Source: Antedon mediterranea (taxonomy: Eukaryota > Echinodermata > Crinoidea > Comatulida > Antedonidae). Taken from it: DNA of 60,000 bases. The DNA lies in the NCBI RefSeq assembly GCF_964355755.1, contig NC_092676.1, positions 4,200,288 to 4,260,287 on the forward strand. Direction: 5' to 3'. Both the position numbers and the translations under genes were made by a program. Below the pieces are notes generated by a model, which was given only the letters and a program-made list of their open reading frames with translations, was not told where the DNA came from and searched no databases. Below are positions 1-12,900 of this stretch, in pieces (position 1 is the stretch's first letter; each line of letters begins with the position of its first letter).

Positions 1-135
1 ATGTATGGATAAACAAGTATTGTTTTTAAGCTGTAGTATATCTTAGAATTTGTAATCTTAGGTCTTGGGTCTTAGCTTTCGTGATCTTAGGTCTTAGGGG
101 TCTTAGCTTTCGTGGTCTTAGGTTTTGTGACACCC
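1..135. mobile_element. Right terminal arm of a GGGTGT-tipped foldback element (family A), cut by the window edge
   Basis: This stretch is nearly identical to 25663-25798, the right arm of the complete copy at 24761-25798. It carries the same subterminal repeats built on TTAGGTCTTAG and CTTTCGTG and ends in GTGACACCC, the inverse of the GGGTGTCAC tip. The left part of this copy lies outside the window. The element abuts LINE-derived sequence directly at 136. Confidence 0.75.
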
Positions 136-800
136 CTGCGTGGTTGCCTCGAACCAAAAAACTTACGGAACGTATCGAGGCAGTCCAGCGAAGGGCTACT
201 AGGCTTGTCCTTAAACAAACAAGAGGTGAAATGGAATACGAGGAACGTCTCACTAAGCTAAATTGACCAACAGTACTCTCTAATCGAAGAAATTATCTTC
301 TGTTATCCTTTGTTTGTAAATCACTTATGGAACGGTTGATTGTAGTAGGCTAGTATTCGTCAATCTGTAGTTGTTAATGGCCGTCATCTTGATACACTTA
401 AGTTCATTCATCACTATGCTCGAACCAATTGTCTTCATCATTCCGCTATTAACATATTCCCTAGGTTATGGGAAGAAATTCTTTAATTTTAGACAGTTTT
501 CCAACATTTTTAAATTCACTTAAATCCCATGTTTTATATTGACTTTGTTGAATCGACTATAAAGTATTTTATCCTTTTATTTTATATTGACACTGTTGAT
601 TCGTCTATTTGTTATATAAATATTTTTATATAGTTTTTTATATATCATTGTTGTTACATTTGGGAGTAGGTACGGAACCTGAACTCTTATTATAGTGATT
701 AGGTTCACTTTTAGGTTCCTGCCTACTCCCTTAGTTTCTGTGTTTTTGTATGTTTGTAACTGGTTTTTGGCAATAAATAATAATAATAATAATAATAATA
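136..800 (+). mobile_element. 3' fragment of a non-LTR (LINE) retrotransposon ending in a TAA repeat
   Basis: The + strand around 150-270 encodes the C-terminal reverse-transcriptase tail typical of CR1/Jockey-like LINEs: a Glu-Ala-Val-Gln-Arg-Arg-Ala-Thr-Arg-Leu block followed by a Tyr-Glu-Glu-Arg-Leu block. Further degraded LINE tail similarity (Arg-Thr-Asn...Phe-Pro-Arg-Leu-Trp) follows to about 490, with stops in all frames. An AT-rich tail ends in a (TAA)n run at about 775-800, as LINE 3' ends often do. It is a dead, 5'-truncated copy; the clade is not resolved. Confidence 0.65.
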
Positions 801-854
801 TTTCTTAATACATGGTCTGCTACTTGCTTAATACTACATTGTTTTACCTTGAAG

Positions 855-926
855 GTGGTTGAGAGATTTCAAGATAAGTACATTGCCAGCAAATGCATTT
901 TTTGGTTTAACTGCATTGACATTACT
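855..926 (+). CDS. GPCR gene, LRR exon
   Basis: A 72-bp exon between ..ttgaag and gtgagt. It encodes one repeat with the LRR spacing (STLPANAFFGLTALTLL), split after CT of the last Leu codon. Confidence 0.85.
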
Positions 927-2277
927 GTGAGTATTTTTTCATGTTATATACTTTATAATTATAATTGAATTACTTCATAACATTTTAATTTATGTTATAA
1001 GTAAATTTAATATAGTGCTGTAACAAATAATGTATAACATCTAATTCCTTGATATAAAGACTATTTTAACGTAACAAAGATTTCTGTATTTAAAAAATTG
1101 TATTTTATACAAACAAAATGTTTTCCTGTCCTCTTATGGAAATATTTGAGATGATTTAAGATGGTACCAGTACAGGGAAAGTAATTTCAATCTTCCCTAA
1201 TGGTACATACCAATGCACTATATTGAATAAAAAGGACGCACAGACTTTTACGTGAGTATCCGTTATGAGGTGTCAATTTACAGGTGGTGTCCACAGAACG
1301 TTTTAACTGTATTATGGACCATATCTGAATAAGGCATAGGAAAAGTAAAGCGGACACAATTTCTTGGATATTTTAATTTCTTTTTGACTGCGTATTCTTT
1401 ATTGTAGGAGGTTGGACAATAACCAAATAAGGAAATTGCCAGCAAATGTATTTAATGGTTTGACAGCGTTAACAGAACTGTGAGTATAATATCTTAACCA
1501 ATTTATCCCAAATCACTACATTGTACAATAAACATGCATGTAGTTTATCATTTTATAATGTGATCTTGTAACAAAGTGTAATTGAATTTTAATGAGAGAT
1601 GATGAACCTGGAACCACTGGTCAACTTGCCTGAAATCACACTTTTTACTATAAAAGGGTTAATATTCTCTAGCATAAAGGCTAACATTTACATGGTGGGC
1701 AAGTAAAGCTTAAAACTACTTAGCGTAGTGGTTTTGGTTGCCAACAAAGCTGTAAATGGAAATTGAACTTATAAAAACTTTAACCTGAACCAAAAATAAA
1801 AGGGGTAAATGCAGTGTTTATATTAAATAATTAGATAATTTGCAACTAACTTAATTAACTGCTCAAGCCCAAACTAGCAATACCATACTGTGCATTATTT
1901 ATCATTTAAGGTGGATGGACGGTAACCAAATAAGTACATTGGAAGCCTATGCATTTGCCGGTTTGGAATCGTTGACGGAACTGTGAGTATTTTTCAATAC
2001 ATTCTAATTTCAAAAGAAATTGATTGTGGTTGTAGAAGCATTTTAATTATTCCAATTAATATTGAATGTCATATGGACTGCCCTAACAAACATTGAGTAA
2101 ACACCAGTGTCAGTCAATGGAATTACAATGAACAACATGAATTATGTTGTGATCATTTTGATTCCAAGATATTTTTTGTCACAAAAAAAAGAATGAGATC
2201 TTACCATATACTGAATCAAACAAATTATATAAAAAAATTCTTTTAATTGTCACATAAATATTTAAATTCAATTTGAC

Positions 2278-2324
<47 letters not shown>

Positions 2325-5261
2325 CAAAAAAAAATTTGTCTTTTTATAAAGTGAAAACATTATTTTTTTTCACTTTTTTTTCCTACAGAAGTGAATAACT
2401 TTATTAAAATTACAAAATGGCCTATTCAAAGACTGATATAGGGGACAATTACATCTTTAAACAAAACATATTTTTCAATAAACAAATATATAATTAATTG
2501 TCTATTTATTCATCTTTTAACAGGAACTTAGAGAACAACGCTATAACTATCATAGATGCTGAGGCATTCTCTTCTTTTGCTTCATCACTTTTAATTTTGT
2601 AAGTTAACATTATGTAATATATAATTTGCATGTTATTGCCTTCCTGAATGTCCACAACACATAATTACGATGACTTGGTTTGTATCAGGATCAGGGGGAC
2701 ATTCCCCTTTGACTGCCTCAGTTGAATTATTTTTAACAATATTGGTGCGTGTGATTTACCACTAAATTAAAAAATGTTCCCCATTCCATATATCATACAG
2801 TAGATGCACACCTGAGAACACATGACTCCGCTACATGCTTATATAATCAGAGCAATGTGTAACTATTAAGCAATAGTAGAATTATAGAAGAAAGGATAAT
2901 TGTAAAGCTTGGCACTCTTGCCCCTACCGGCATAAATGTACAATTTAGATCTTTTAAACATTAATTTTGCCAGAGACATTCACATATTAACAAAATTCAC
3001 ACTTGAAGTTTTTGTCTTTGTTTAAATGTCCTGCTTTATAAGCAACTATTTCTGCTTTGTACCCCAAAGCTTTTGGAGGCTTGCATTTATAACTATGCCT
3101 TTTGTTTTGTTAACATCTTTGATTGGCTGATTTGTTTTATTATGTAATTTTGTGAGTTATATATGTTATCCTTTGTTACAATTCTCTTCGCTATGCCCGA
3201 AACATGTCGTAAAAATAAACTTATATTGAGGCAGTTTTAGCTTACTTGATCTTGATTTTTTTCTATATCCTGCCTATATACAGCTCTTTGATTTATATTA
3301 AGCAATAGTGTTAGTTATCTTTACATGGTCATGTGACAAAACACCTTTCAAACTACTGAAGCTACCAAAAACTAAAACTCTGTCTACACTATCAAACTAG
3401 TTCAAGAACAAAATGTGTCATGTGCCCAAATATGGTAGTAATATGACATAATCGTGTCCACATGGGCACATCAAATTGTTTTCACATAAAGTTTGATAGT
3501 TTAGCTTTAACCTATTTTGTGTTGTTCACCCACACAAATCTAAATTATTATTCGCTCTGAATAGTATTATAATATTAATATGTACATCATATATTAAGTA
3601 ATGAAGGAATTAAAAAGTGTGAAAACAAACTTATTGAGTTTGAATTTATTGGTTTTTTTTTAGAAACTTAAAAGGTAACAAGTTACAGGTTTACAGGGAC
3701 AGGACCTTTCAACAATTGATAAGCTTAAACGAATTGTAAGTAATGATTTATTAAAATTTGGGCAACCCAAGTAACTCCCTTGTAAAAATAAATTAATTTA
3801 TAAAAAAAAAATATTTTACTAATCCCAAAACCATCTGTGAAAGACGGTTACCACACTCACTAGTTATACAATCAACATGATGATTGTGGAAACTTACGAT
3901 GATAAAGATCTGTCTTGTTTTTCAAAATTTAATTTTGCATGTTTTTTAAATTCACAAATGCGCCACTAAATTTGTGCTTAAGTCACATGAGCATTCTGTT
4001 AATCTAGTCGCAGTGCAGGACTGGAAAAGAAAAGGGAGATACATAAACTTGAATTAGTTGCGTGTGGGTATTTCAAGAATGCAGGTGGTTGACTAAAAAA
4101 TGTGCACAAATTTCAAACCTTGAGAATGTTGGTTCTTGAGTATTTAAAAATTTCCCAAAATATAATAACATTTTCTTTTAAGATACAACAAAATAATAAC
4201 TTGGCACTTATTATGTTGCTATATTTGATTCTTTTAGGTACTCGGAATACTCTAGTCTCTGTTGCCTCGTTGGCGCCATCGATGTCTGCGAGCCTTCAGA
4301 TGCATTTGCATCGTGTGAAGACTTGCTAAAAAATGAACTTCTCCGTGTGTTGATGATGATTATCGGGTTATCTTCGGTTATTGGGAATGTTGTTGTTATC
4401 GTTTCACGAAAGTTTAAAAAAGATAATGATATTAACAATGTTAACAAAGTCCAAACTACACTTATCACCAACCTCGCCGTGTCTGACCTGCTGATGGCAG
4501 TCTACCTGATCATCATTGCCAGTGTGGATATACATTACAGAGGAAGATACGGAAAGGTTTCCAGAGTTTGGAGAAATAGTGTCCTTTGCAGTTTTGCAGG
4601 GGCTATTTCTACACTCTCTGGGCAATGTTCAGTGTTTACACTGATGCTGCTTAGTGTGGATCGAGCTATTAACATTGTTAATCCATTTAGTACGAAACGC
4701 CTCAATCGTACAAAATGTCGAATCATTATCAGCTTCGGATGGCTATTCTGGATTGTGCTGAGTTTTCTTCCAGTGACAGCCAATGAATTAAGCTTATCGT
4801 ATTTTGGTGACAATTATTATGGAAAGGAAAGTGTGTGCCTTGCACTACCTTTAACCAGAAGTCGGTGGCCAGGTTGGGAGTATGCTGTTGCCATTTTTGT
4901 TGCCTTTAATGGCGTCGGCTTTTTTGTAATTGTACTTAGTTATCTGACAATTTTCTTGTCAGTGAAGAGATCGGGGGCCACTGTCAACAGAAGACAGCAG
5001 AGAAAAGAACAGTTAAAAATGGCGAGAAAACTAGGCCTGATAGTTTTCACTGATTTCTGTTGCTGGGCCCCGATTATAGTAATGGCAATTGGTTCCGAGA
5101 CGGGTTGGATGACGATTCCTGATGAAATATATGTTTGGGCAGCGACATTCATCATACCCATCAACTCCTCAGTCAATCCGTATCTTTACACAATTGCTTA
5201 TATGTTTAAGTGCAAAGTGCGTCAACCGGCACCTGTACAGATTCCACTTAATACATTGTAA
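855..5261 (+). CDS. LRR-containing G-protein-coupled receptor, LGR/relaxin-receptor type (3' part of gene)
   Basis: Six exons can be joined in one frame: 855-926, 1408-1479, 1911-1982, 2524-2598, 3664-3735 and 4238-5261. The first five each encode one 24-25 residue leucine-rich repeat, and every junction splits the last Leu codon as CT|G or TT|G. The final exon gives a cysteine-rich hinge (SSLCCLVGAIDVC, then SCEDLL) and seven hydrophobic segments. Landmarks are TM1 GN, TM2 NLAVSD, TM3 SVDRA in place of DRY/ERY, TM6 FCCWAP (a hallmark of LGR/RXFP receptors) and TM7 NPYLY. The cytoplasmic tail is short. Family knowledge says such receptors bind glycoprotein, relaxin-like or related peptide hormones through the LRR ectodomain. 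The ligand here is unknown. The signal peptide and the N-terminal LRR or LDLa modules must lie upstream of the window. Type C LGR/RXFP-like or GRL101-like receptors are the likeliest relatives. Confidence 0.88.
1408..1479 (+). CDS. GPCR gene, LRR exon
   Basis: A 72-bp exon between attgtag and gtgagt. It encodes RLDNNQIRKLPANVF and the rest of one 24-residue LRR, with the same exon phase as its neighbours. Confidence 0.88.
1911..1982 (+). CDS. GPCR gene, LRR exon
   Basis: A 72-bp exon between catttaag and gtgagt. It encodes WMDGNQISTLEAYAFAGL and the end of one LRR. Confidence 0.88.
2281..2323. repeat. (TA)n microsatellite
   Basis: An uninterrupted TA run in the intron between two LRR exons. 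The sequence after it, up to 2460, ends in GGGGACAATTACATCTTTAA and resembles the right end of the TTAA-flanked MITE at 22685-22913. Confidence 0.9.
2524..2598 (+). CDS. GPCR gene, LRR exon (75 bp)
   Basis: A 75-bp exon between aacag and gtaagt. It encodes a 25-residue LRR beginning NLENNAITIIDAEAF, one residue longer than the other repeats, in the same phase. Confidence 0.85.
3664..3735 (+). CDS. GPCR gene, LRR exon
   Basis: A 72-bp exon between ttttttttag and gtaagt. It encodes NLKGNKLQVYRDRTF and the end of the last complete LRR before the hinge. Confidence 0.87.
4238..5261 (+). CDS. GPCR gene, terminal exon: hinge plus seven transmembrane segments
   Basis: The acceptor is cttttag at 4231-4237. 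The exon starts with the single base that completes the preceding Leu codon, so coding begins well before the first in-frame Met of the 7TM part. The N-terminal 40 residues are the Cys-rich LGR hinge. The 7TM bundle follows, with the stop TAA at 5259-5261. The whole 7TM domain lies in one exon, as in other LGR genes. Confidence 0.9.
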
Positions 5262-5935
5262 TTTGGCTATTTATTGAATTCAATCTTTGATCAGAGAGTT
5301 TCAATTAATTAACTCTCTGCTTTGATCTTGTTTTATTCACATTTTTATCTACTGTAGACCTGTAAACTTTTTACTAATATCATTTAAAATCATTTTCTTG
5401 TACAATTCATATTTTTGTTTGCGCTAAAAAAGAATTTATTTATGTCAAGATTGTAGAAAGTTAATGAATTCATCAATGTAGTTTGATAATTTTAATAAGA
5501 TTTCAGTATATTTATATGCCCATTTAAATTATTCATCAATGTATTTTGGTAATTTTTTTTATAATTGTCAAGATTTTAGTATATAATTCATTCAATTTAT
5601 TTTTAAGTTTTGCCATGATTATATTATATATTATTTGTAATTTCATTATTGATATGTGGATGTTTCATAGATTCAAACTAATTTATTCATTAATAGTTGT
5701 AAATTATTGTTAATTGGTAACTAGTTTGGTGAATAACGCGAGTTTTATCTAAACCATCTATGGTAATTTGGTTTTTATAAATATTTTTTGTCTGAAAAAC
5801 TTTTAGTATCTTCTAAATACATAAGTCAATCTAGTCAAGTTTTAGTTTAAACAATGTTAGGAGTTAAGTACTCCATTAAACATGGTTAAAGTTGTCTAAC
5901 ATTGTTTGAAACATGAAAAGAAATCTGATTTTATC

Positions 5936-5941
5936 AATAAA
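5936..5941 (+). terminator. Candidate polyadenylation signal AATAAA of the GPCR gene
   Basis: An AATAAA hexamer lies about 675 bp after the GPCR stop codon, at the end of an AT-rich, ORF-free 3' UTR-like stretch. No cleavage site can be shown from sequence alone. Nothing else was recognised from there to 6731. Confidence 0.45.
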
Positions 5942-6731
5942 GTAAAATTAAATAATATTTGTTGAATCCCAGTATTTCATTTTTGTTTGGGAATTTATAA
6001 ATGCGACAGCCAATTCGTAAACTTCCATTGGTGACAATATGACCAACTTTTACTTTCAAAACTTTAAAATATTAATACTGGAAATGAATGTTTCATGAGG
6101 ACTACTTCTAAAAGCAAAATTTATATGGCTACGACCTATGACAGACAATTTTGAAAGACTTGATTTGGTGTTTTATACAGATAAGAAAATGGCAGCCATT
6201 TTGAAGTATATTTTAACCCATCTTGGATTTTAAAAAGTTGATCAATTTATTTTTTAAACATCTCCAGTGATTTTCTTGCAAAATATATGTTTTAATGACT
6301 ATAGTTGAACAAGCATTTGCCAAAATCGGATGCTTTAATACTGATATTTGGGTAAAATTGAGAGAAAACGGCTATATTAGTTATCTGCAAATTAGCAATT
6401 TTTCTTCCTTTTCTCCTTGATATATGGTTCAGATGGGTCTTACTGTTAGGAGCACAACAAAAATAAATTCTGTTCTAATTTTGTCTAGGTCAAACCGTAG
6501 TTTGACCGGACTAATGAAAGGTCTTTCACACCTTCTCCAGTCTGGTGTGGCAAATTAAACCATGTCTCAATGTTTCATTTTCACGACGAAAACGCGATCA
6601 GTGCGTAGTCGCATGTCTCGTGTAAACGAATCATGCATGGAAAGCAGCCAGCAGAACATGATGAAAAGGAATTACAATATTACATTATTATACTAACATT
6701 TTAAAATGAAAATTGTGTTTAAATAGAAAAA

Positions 6732-6902
6732 TTAAGAATTAGTCACAAAGGTTAACAATTGAGGCTTAAACATTGTATACATATGCCAGTCCTCAGTTGC
6801 TGTTAAATCTATTGAGTTGATTGTTTTATACATATTAATTGCTGGTTTATTCCAACCCAGCACTGCCCACTGCATTCTCTGGCAACCTTTCTCTAAACCA
6901 AT
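6732..6902 (-). CDS. SAT2: SAT2-like gene, exon 4 (terminal)
   Basis: The acceptor on the minus strand is TTTTTTCAG. The exon starts in phase 0 with Ile-Gly-Leu-Glu-Lys-Gly-Cys and ends with TAA at 6732-6734. It carries the VLGWN block and the Tyr of AINMYK, which corresponds to the catalytic Tyr region of SSAT. No AATAAA lies close downstream; the nearest minus-strand one I see is at 6246-6251. Confidence 0.88.
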   Translation of the reverse strand: MGLEKGCQRMQWAVLGWNKPAINMYKTINSIDLTATEDWHMYTMFKPQLLTFVTNS

Positions 6903-9900
6903 CTGAAAAAATAAGAATGTTGTTATATGAGTTAGAAATTATTTATATTATTATTTATTTATATTTTGCAGTCTGGCTTGCTCTATGTGTGTGTGTGTCA
7001 GACTGAGAATGAAACACAATAGATGATATAATGATTTGGATAAATATTTATTCTGAAAAGTCCCGTGAGCACGGATCACGGCAAAATAGAAAATATACCT
7101 ATTGGGATAAGTGATTAAGTAGAAAATACTGGGATGCTACAAAAGCCAATGGATGCCACTGAAATGGCATCCAGCTGCCCAGCAAGTGAGGCGTGGTATC
7201 GGGACTTTTCAGAACAAAAAATGTGTTGAGCTATAATGCGCACAATAATGATTATAATGCGCCTACAAGTGTAGAGCGCGTAATTGCACTGGTGGTCTAT
7301 TTGGTATAAAATACTTTAGAAAATAAAAGCTACGATGCAACTATAAGTGTAGAGCGCGCAATGACACTGGTGGTGTCTGTTATAAAATAATTCGGACAAT
7401 AACACTATAATTCGCCTACAAACATAGAAGGCGTAATGACACTGGTGGGCTATTTGATATAAACTAGGTCAAGATAAAGTCATTAACAATATGAGAAAGC
7501 TGCTGTTGTGCTGACGCATAAAGATCTCCTGTGGCCTGACCCATGTCATTTGATTCTACGTCTACTATAATGAATGTGTGGTTTATTTATTACTCGCTTA
7601 AACAGTATGGGTAGGTCAGAAATGTGTATACCCTGTTTGCCTACAATAACCACATCAGTGTTAGGCTAGTCAATCTAGCAAAAAAAAAACAGCCCAAAGT
7701 GAAACAAATTGCAAACAGAGATTTTTCTTTTTTAAATGGTCATATATGATGAGGAGATCAAAATTTGAGCATCACACCTCTGTCACTCATTCCGATGATA
7801 TGCAAATTAGCTTAAATATGCAAATTAGGGTGAAATTACAGGGTTACCATATCTCAAAAACTACTAGTCCGAGAGAGTTGATTTTTTCACTGATCTATTC
7901 ACAATGTATATATTTATATTTACTCTAATGAAACATTTTACGAAAAAATGACCGGAAGTACAACATTTGACCTTCGACCCCATTTCTCAATGTTTGCATA
8001 TACAATGTGACTAAAATGTCTGTAGAGACTTTATTTTGCCCTCAAATGACCCAGACATGGGTTCCTAATAGCCAGCATAGGATCTCTTTGTAATTCCCAA
8101 AATCACACCTTTGTCACACACCTCGAAAGTATGCAAATTAGTAGTACAATTTAAATAAAATATGCAAATAAGGGGAAAAAATTACAGTTGTCCTATATCT
8201 CGAAAACCACTAAATGCTAGAGAGCTGATTTTTTCACAGCAGTATTCAGAATGAACATATTTCTATTTGCTCCAATGAAACATTTTACAAAACATTGACC
8301 GGAAGTATGACATTTGACCCTCGACCCCATTTCTCAATATTGCATATAAATGAAACTAAAATGTCTGTAGAGACTTTGTTTTTCCCTCAAATGACTCCGA
8401 TACAGGTTTCTAATAGCCAACATAGGACTGTTTAGTAGATCTCAAAATCACACCTGTATCACTCACCTCCAAAGTATGCAAATTATTAGTACAAGTTACA
8501 TGAAATATGCAAATTAGAGGGTGAAATTAAAGGTTCCTATATATCGAAAACCACTAAGGCTAGAGAGTTGATTTTTTTCAATAACTTGTTCAGAATGTAC
8601 ATATTTATATTTACTCTAATGAAACATTTTACGAAAAAATGACCGGAAATACAACAATTGACCCTCGACCCCATTTATCAATGTTTGCATACATAATGCG
8701 ACTAAAATTTCTGTAGAGACTTTGTTTTGGACTCAAATAACTCGGATACATGTTTCCTATAGTCAGCATTCGTGAGGTTAATTTCCCGATTGATCGAAAT
8801 CAAAACGGTACTGGGTATGGTCTACTAGTTTTTCTGCTCCCAACCAGTACATCCATTCATAGAAGCTTTGATGAAGTAAGCCTACCTGGTGGTAACCATA
8901 GAACGGTTCCGAGATAACGACTATACTTCGGCTTTAGTCGACAGAAGTTTGAAAAAATTGTTAGAGATAGCAGGCCCGTAGCCAGGGGGGGTTTTTATGG
9001 TTCGGGCGAACCCCCCCTTTACAGCGAACCCCCCTTAACCGACTGCGAACCCCCATCCCCGACATGCCCAATACCTCACCCTCATCTCCGAAAATCGTCC
9101 AAATACGTGCCCCACAGTACAAAAAGTTGTTCGTAAATTAAAAAATTCGTAAACTCGTTCGGAATAACTCATACAGTACCTTCTTCCCTGTATGAGCGTA
9201 CTTCGAGCGATATAGTCTGTAAAGAGTTGCAAATGAATTGCGGATTTTAACCTGAAAAATAAATGTTTGGTCCCTGCATGTAACATGATATTGACGCGTC
9301 TCACAGCGAGCTGGGGGACGAACGATTCGTACAAAGGACACCGCCAGACAACTGCGTACCAATTGTTTAGATCACTGGCAGTCAGGCAGCATGCATAAAG
9401 TATATAGCCTTCCGACATACATCAGTATTTATGTGTGGCTATGAAGTATAATTATATCATAGAGGATTATAGTGAATATTAATATTTTACACTATAATAT
9501 CTATGGTATCATGTACTGTAGTTCACATTATGGCATCCGATTATTTTTTTCTAGACCACCAGCCGATACGTAGGCCTACTCAAATGTATCAATATCACCT
9601 ATTTACATTGGCATATTTAATTTCCTCAACAAATTGCTGTAAATAAATATTATAGATAGAGCTGTAATAAGAATTGCATTTGCCTTCACCCAGTGTGCTT
9701 TTTTCGGGGCTTCTCCTAGACGTACGTTCGCATTGAACTTGAACGCAAAACAAAATATCGAGTAAATGATCAAACAATCGGCGGTTCCGCACAGAGCACG
9801 CGCATCTAACGAGTCCAAGTACGATCGATCGTTTTGCTCATTGGTAGCATGCTGCATGAGAGTGTCTTTTCCGGCCATCTAGGGGTGTCATTTAACAAAA

Positions 9901-12900
9901 TTTGCTTCGCCTCAGGCTCCACCCCAGGTGGGGGAGGGGGGGGGGGGGAGGTGGGTAGGGGTAGGTATGGGGGTGGGGGTGACCCAAATACTTAGTGTGC
10001 GAACCCCCCCTTGACAGATCCTGGCTACGGCCCTGGATAGAGTATACGATGTTTGATTACGTACGTGTAGATGTGTGATTTGTTCTTTTTATTCAAATGA
10101 TGTTATGTATTTAATAATATTCGTGAGGTTAATTTCCCGATTGATCGAAATCAAAACGGTACTGGGTATGGTCTACTAGTTTTTCTGTTCCCAACCAGTA
10201 CATCCATTCATAGAAGCTTTGATGAAGTAAGCCTACCTGGTGGTAACCATAGAACGGTTCCGCGATAACGACTATACTTCGGCTTTAGTCGACAGAAGTT
10301 TGAAAAAATTGTTAGAGATAGAGTATACGATGTTTGATTACGTACGTGTAGATGTGTGATTTGTTCTTTTTATTCAAATGATGTTATGTATTACTTTTTT
10401 AAAGCAAAAATGTATAATTTTGGCAAAAAAATCAGCAAAATCTGTGATATGCAATATTTATTATGTTAATTAAGACAAGAAGCCATAATTATTTTTTTTT
10501 TACCCAATATATACTAGAAATAATGTGTAAACTACATGTGCTTGTGAAAAGGCAAACATAAGTTATTAACGATTACGTTTGGGTACTTGTAGCAGGGATT
10601 TAATAATGTTTAGTAAAATTGTGAAGTTGAGGGCGCTATTTATGTAAGATACAGGTACTCTATTTTCGGTTGTAACTCATTAAATACATAACCGTTTATG
10701 ATGAAAATTGATTTATTTTATAGATAATTAAACCTTCTTTCTTATTAATTATTTAAAAGTTATGTTAGATAATAAATACCTATGAAAAATGTGCAAAAAT
10801 CAACAAAAAAATTGAGCCTCATTTCTAAAGAACAATATCATACTCAAACTCAGAACATGGTGTAGTTGGGGAGCCAGAAAGGGGTTACCTGCAACCTCTA
10901 GCAAACTATGCCAACAATTTTTTTTGCTTCCTTATATCAAAACAATTTTTTGCTATTGGCCGAAAAAAATTGGGATGCTTGGTCAGTACAGGGGCCAAAA
11001 TGTCAATATGGTCAAAGTTAAGACTGTGCGTAACTTGGTAAGTACTGGGTGTATTGGAATATTACGGGTCTGTGAGATCCAAGGAGGTGTCTCATGCTCG
11101 CCCCTAGCCCATGTTTGAGGGTAAATGAGTCCGCCAAACCGCTGAACTATGGCCTATAATTTCTTATTTTTGGCGGCAATGTTTCTGCCTTAGGCGTAGC
11201 CATAATGGTGGTCAATCAGTCAGAATATAATGTATGAATATATATTTCTGTAAATCAATTTTTAAGATACTTTATTAGCCTACTTATACCATGAACATTA
11301 AGTGTTAAAGTAAAATTTGTGACGAAAAACTATTGTCGGGTATAATTTAAAAAGTGAAAAAAGAATTAAACTTTAAGAACCTGAGCACAAGCGTGCGTTG
11401 CGACTGGCAATGATTTAGAAAAGGGTGTTATATTATTTATTTATATTAATTATTCACGTTTTTCAGTTATTTTTTGACATAATTACCTCAGCAACCCTTC
11501 TCATCAAAATTCTTCCGTAACCTCTTTCTATAAAATTTAAGCAAAGAATAACATTGATATTTTCTTTTTTGGTGACATGCTATTGACTTTTTATTGAAAT
11601 TTGGCTTATATTACCAGAAAGCATTTTTAAAATATTAAAACCATTTTTTTGGTTTTGGTTGGATTTCAACTAAGAATGTTCAGTTTCCGCAGAAAAAAAT
11701 AATAATAACATAGTTAGAAATACACATCACTTTAATTTTAACTGATTGCAACCAATCAAAATCTTGGGATGCATTCACATACATTAAAGGTCAGTTAGAA
11801 GTAGGTCATAGGTCAGTTAGTAGGTCATTTACCTCTGAACTCTTTCATGATATATAGGTCTTCCATATAAACCACCTTTCCCTTCCAAGTACTGTATGTA
11901 TAGAAGAAAACACTGTAACCAATTACTTCAAATATCTCTACTTCTGGTCTTTTATATTCCGCTACTATGCAAGACACAATGCTTCCTGGCTCAAATATAT
12001 CCTTCTGTAGACCTGAAAAAAAACAAGAGTTTTAACAAGTTCAATAAACATCTCACAGGAAAGCTACATTTCAGAAAACAAGTGTGCAAGTGGGCGCTTA
12101 TAGATAGATAGATAGATAAATCTGCGCCGTTGATACTAAATTGGATCTTCCTATGTTTACATTACAGCAGGGTCATACTATAAGTTGGTTCCAGTCCGTG
12201 CGTAAGACCCAGTAGTCATATGTAACCCGAGTTTCTAGCAAGAAACTAAAATTTCCAAGAAGTATTAAATAATCAAATCAAGGAAAACGCCTTATAAATT
12301 AAAATGTAGATTTATTCCTTTGACATCAACTTGTCAGAATTTACATAACCAATATTATTTATTCACAAGATAAAACATTAAAGTGTCCACAAAACTAAAA
12401 GTTTATATTAAAATTGAGTCTTCAGTTGAAACAATTCCGACTTGAAAGGTTCCACAGTAGAGTAAATGTTATCAACGAAATGTTCCGACCAATGGTGTAA
12501 TAATTGCAATAATGATTCGTAAATTTCAAAAGTAGTGTTTTCTCATCTAAGAAAAGAGAAAATATATACATATACTATATAACTATAAAACAATTTAAAT
12601 CAAATATCATTTGGTACATAATTAAAATACCACAATGTTTGCAAAATAACCTAGGCTATGATAGACAATTAAACAAAATAAAACATAATCCGTCAATACC
12701 GCCAGGTTCGATTAACACTGATTGGTATATGATTATTCACACTACTCATTAAAACATTAGTTACATTATATAGTTAGAGGTACTTCGTTTGGTAAGTATG
12801 CTAATACTTGATACCAATATAACTACATTGCAACTCAATGGATAATAGCAATAGCTATTCAAACGTGTGTCTATCAACATATTAACCTGACTATTATAAA

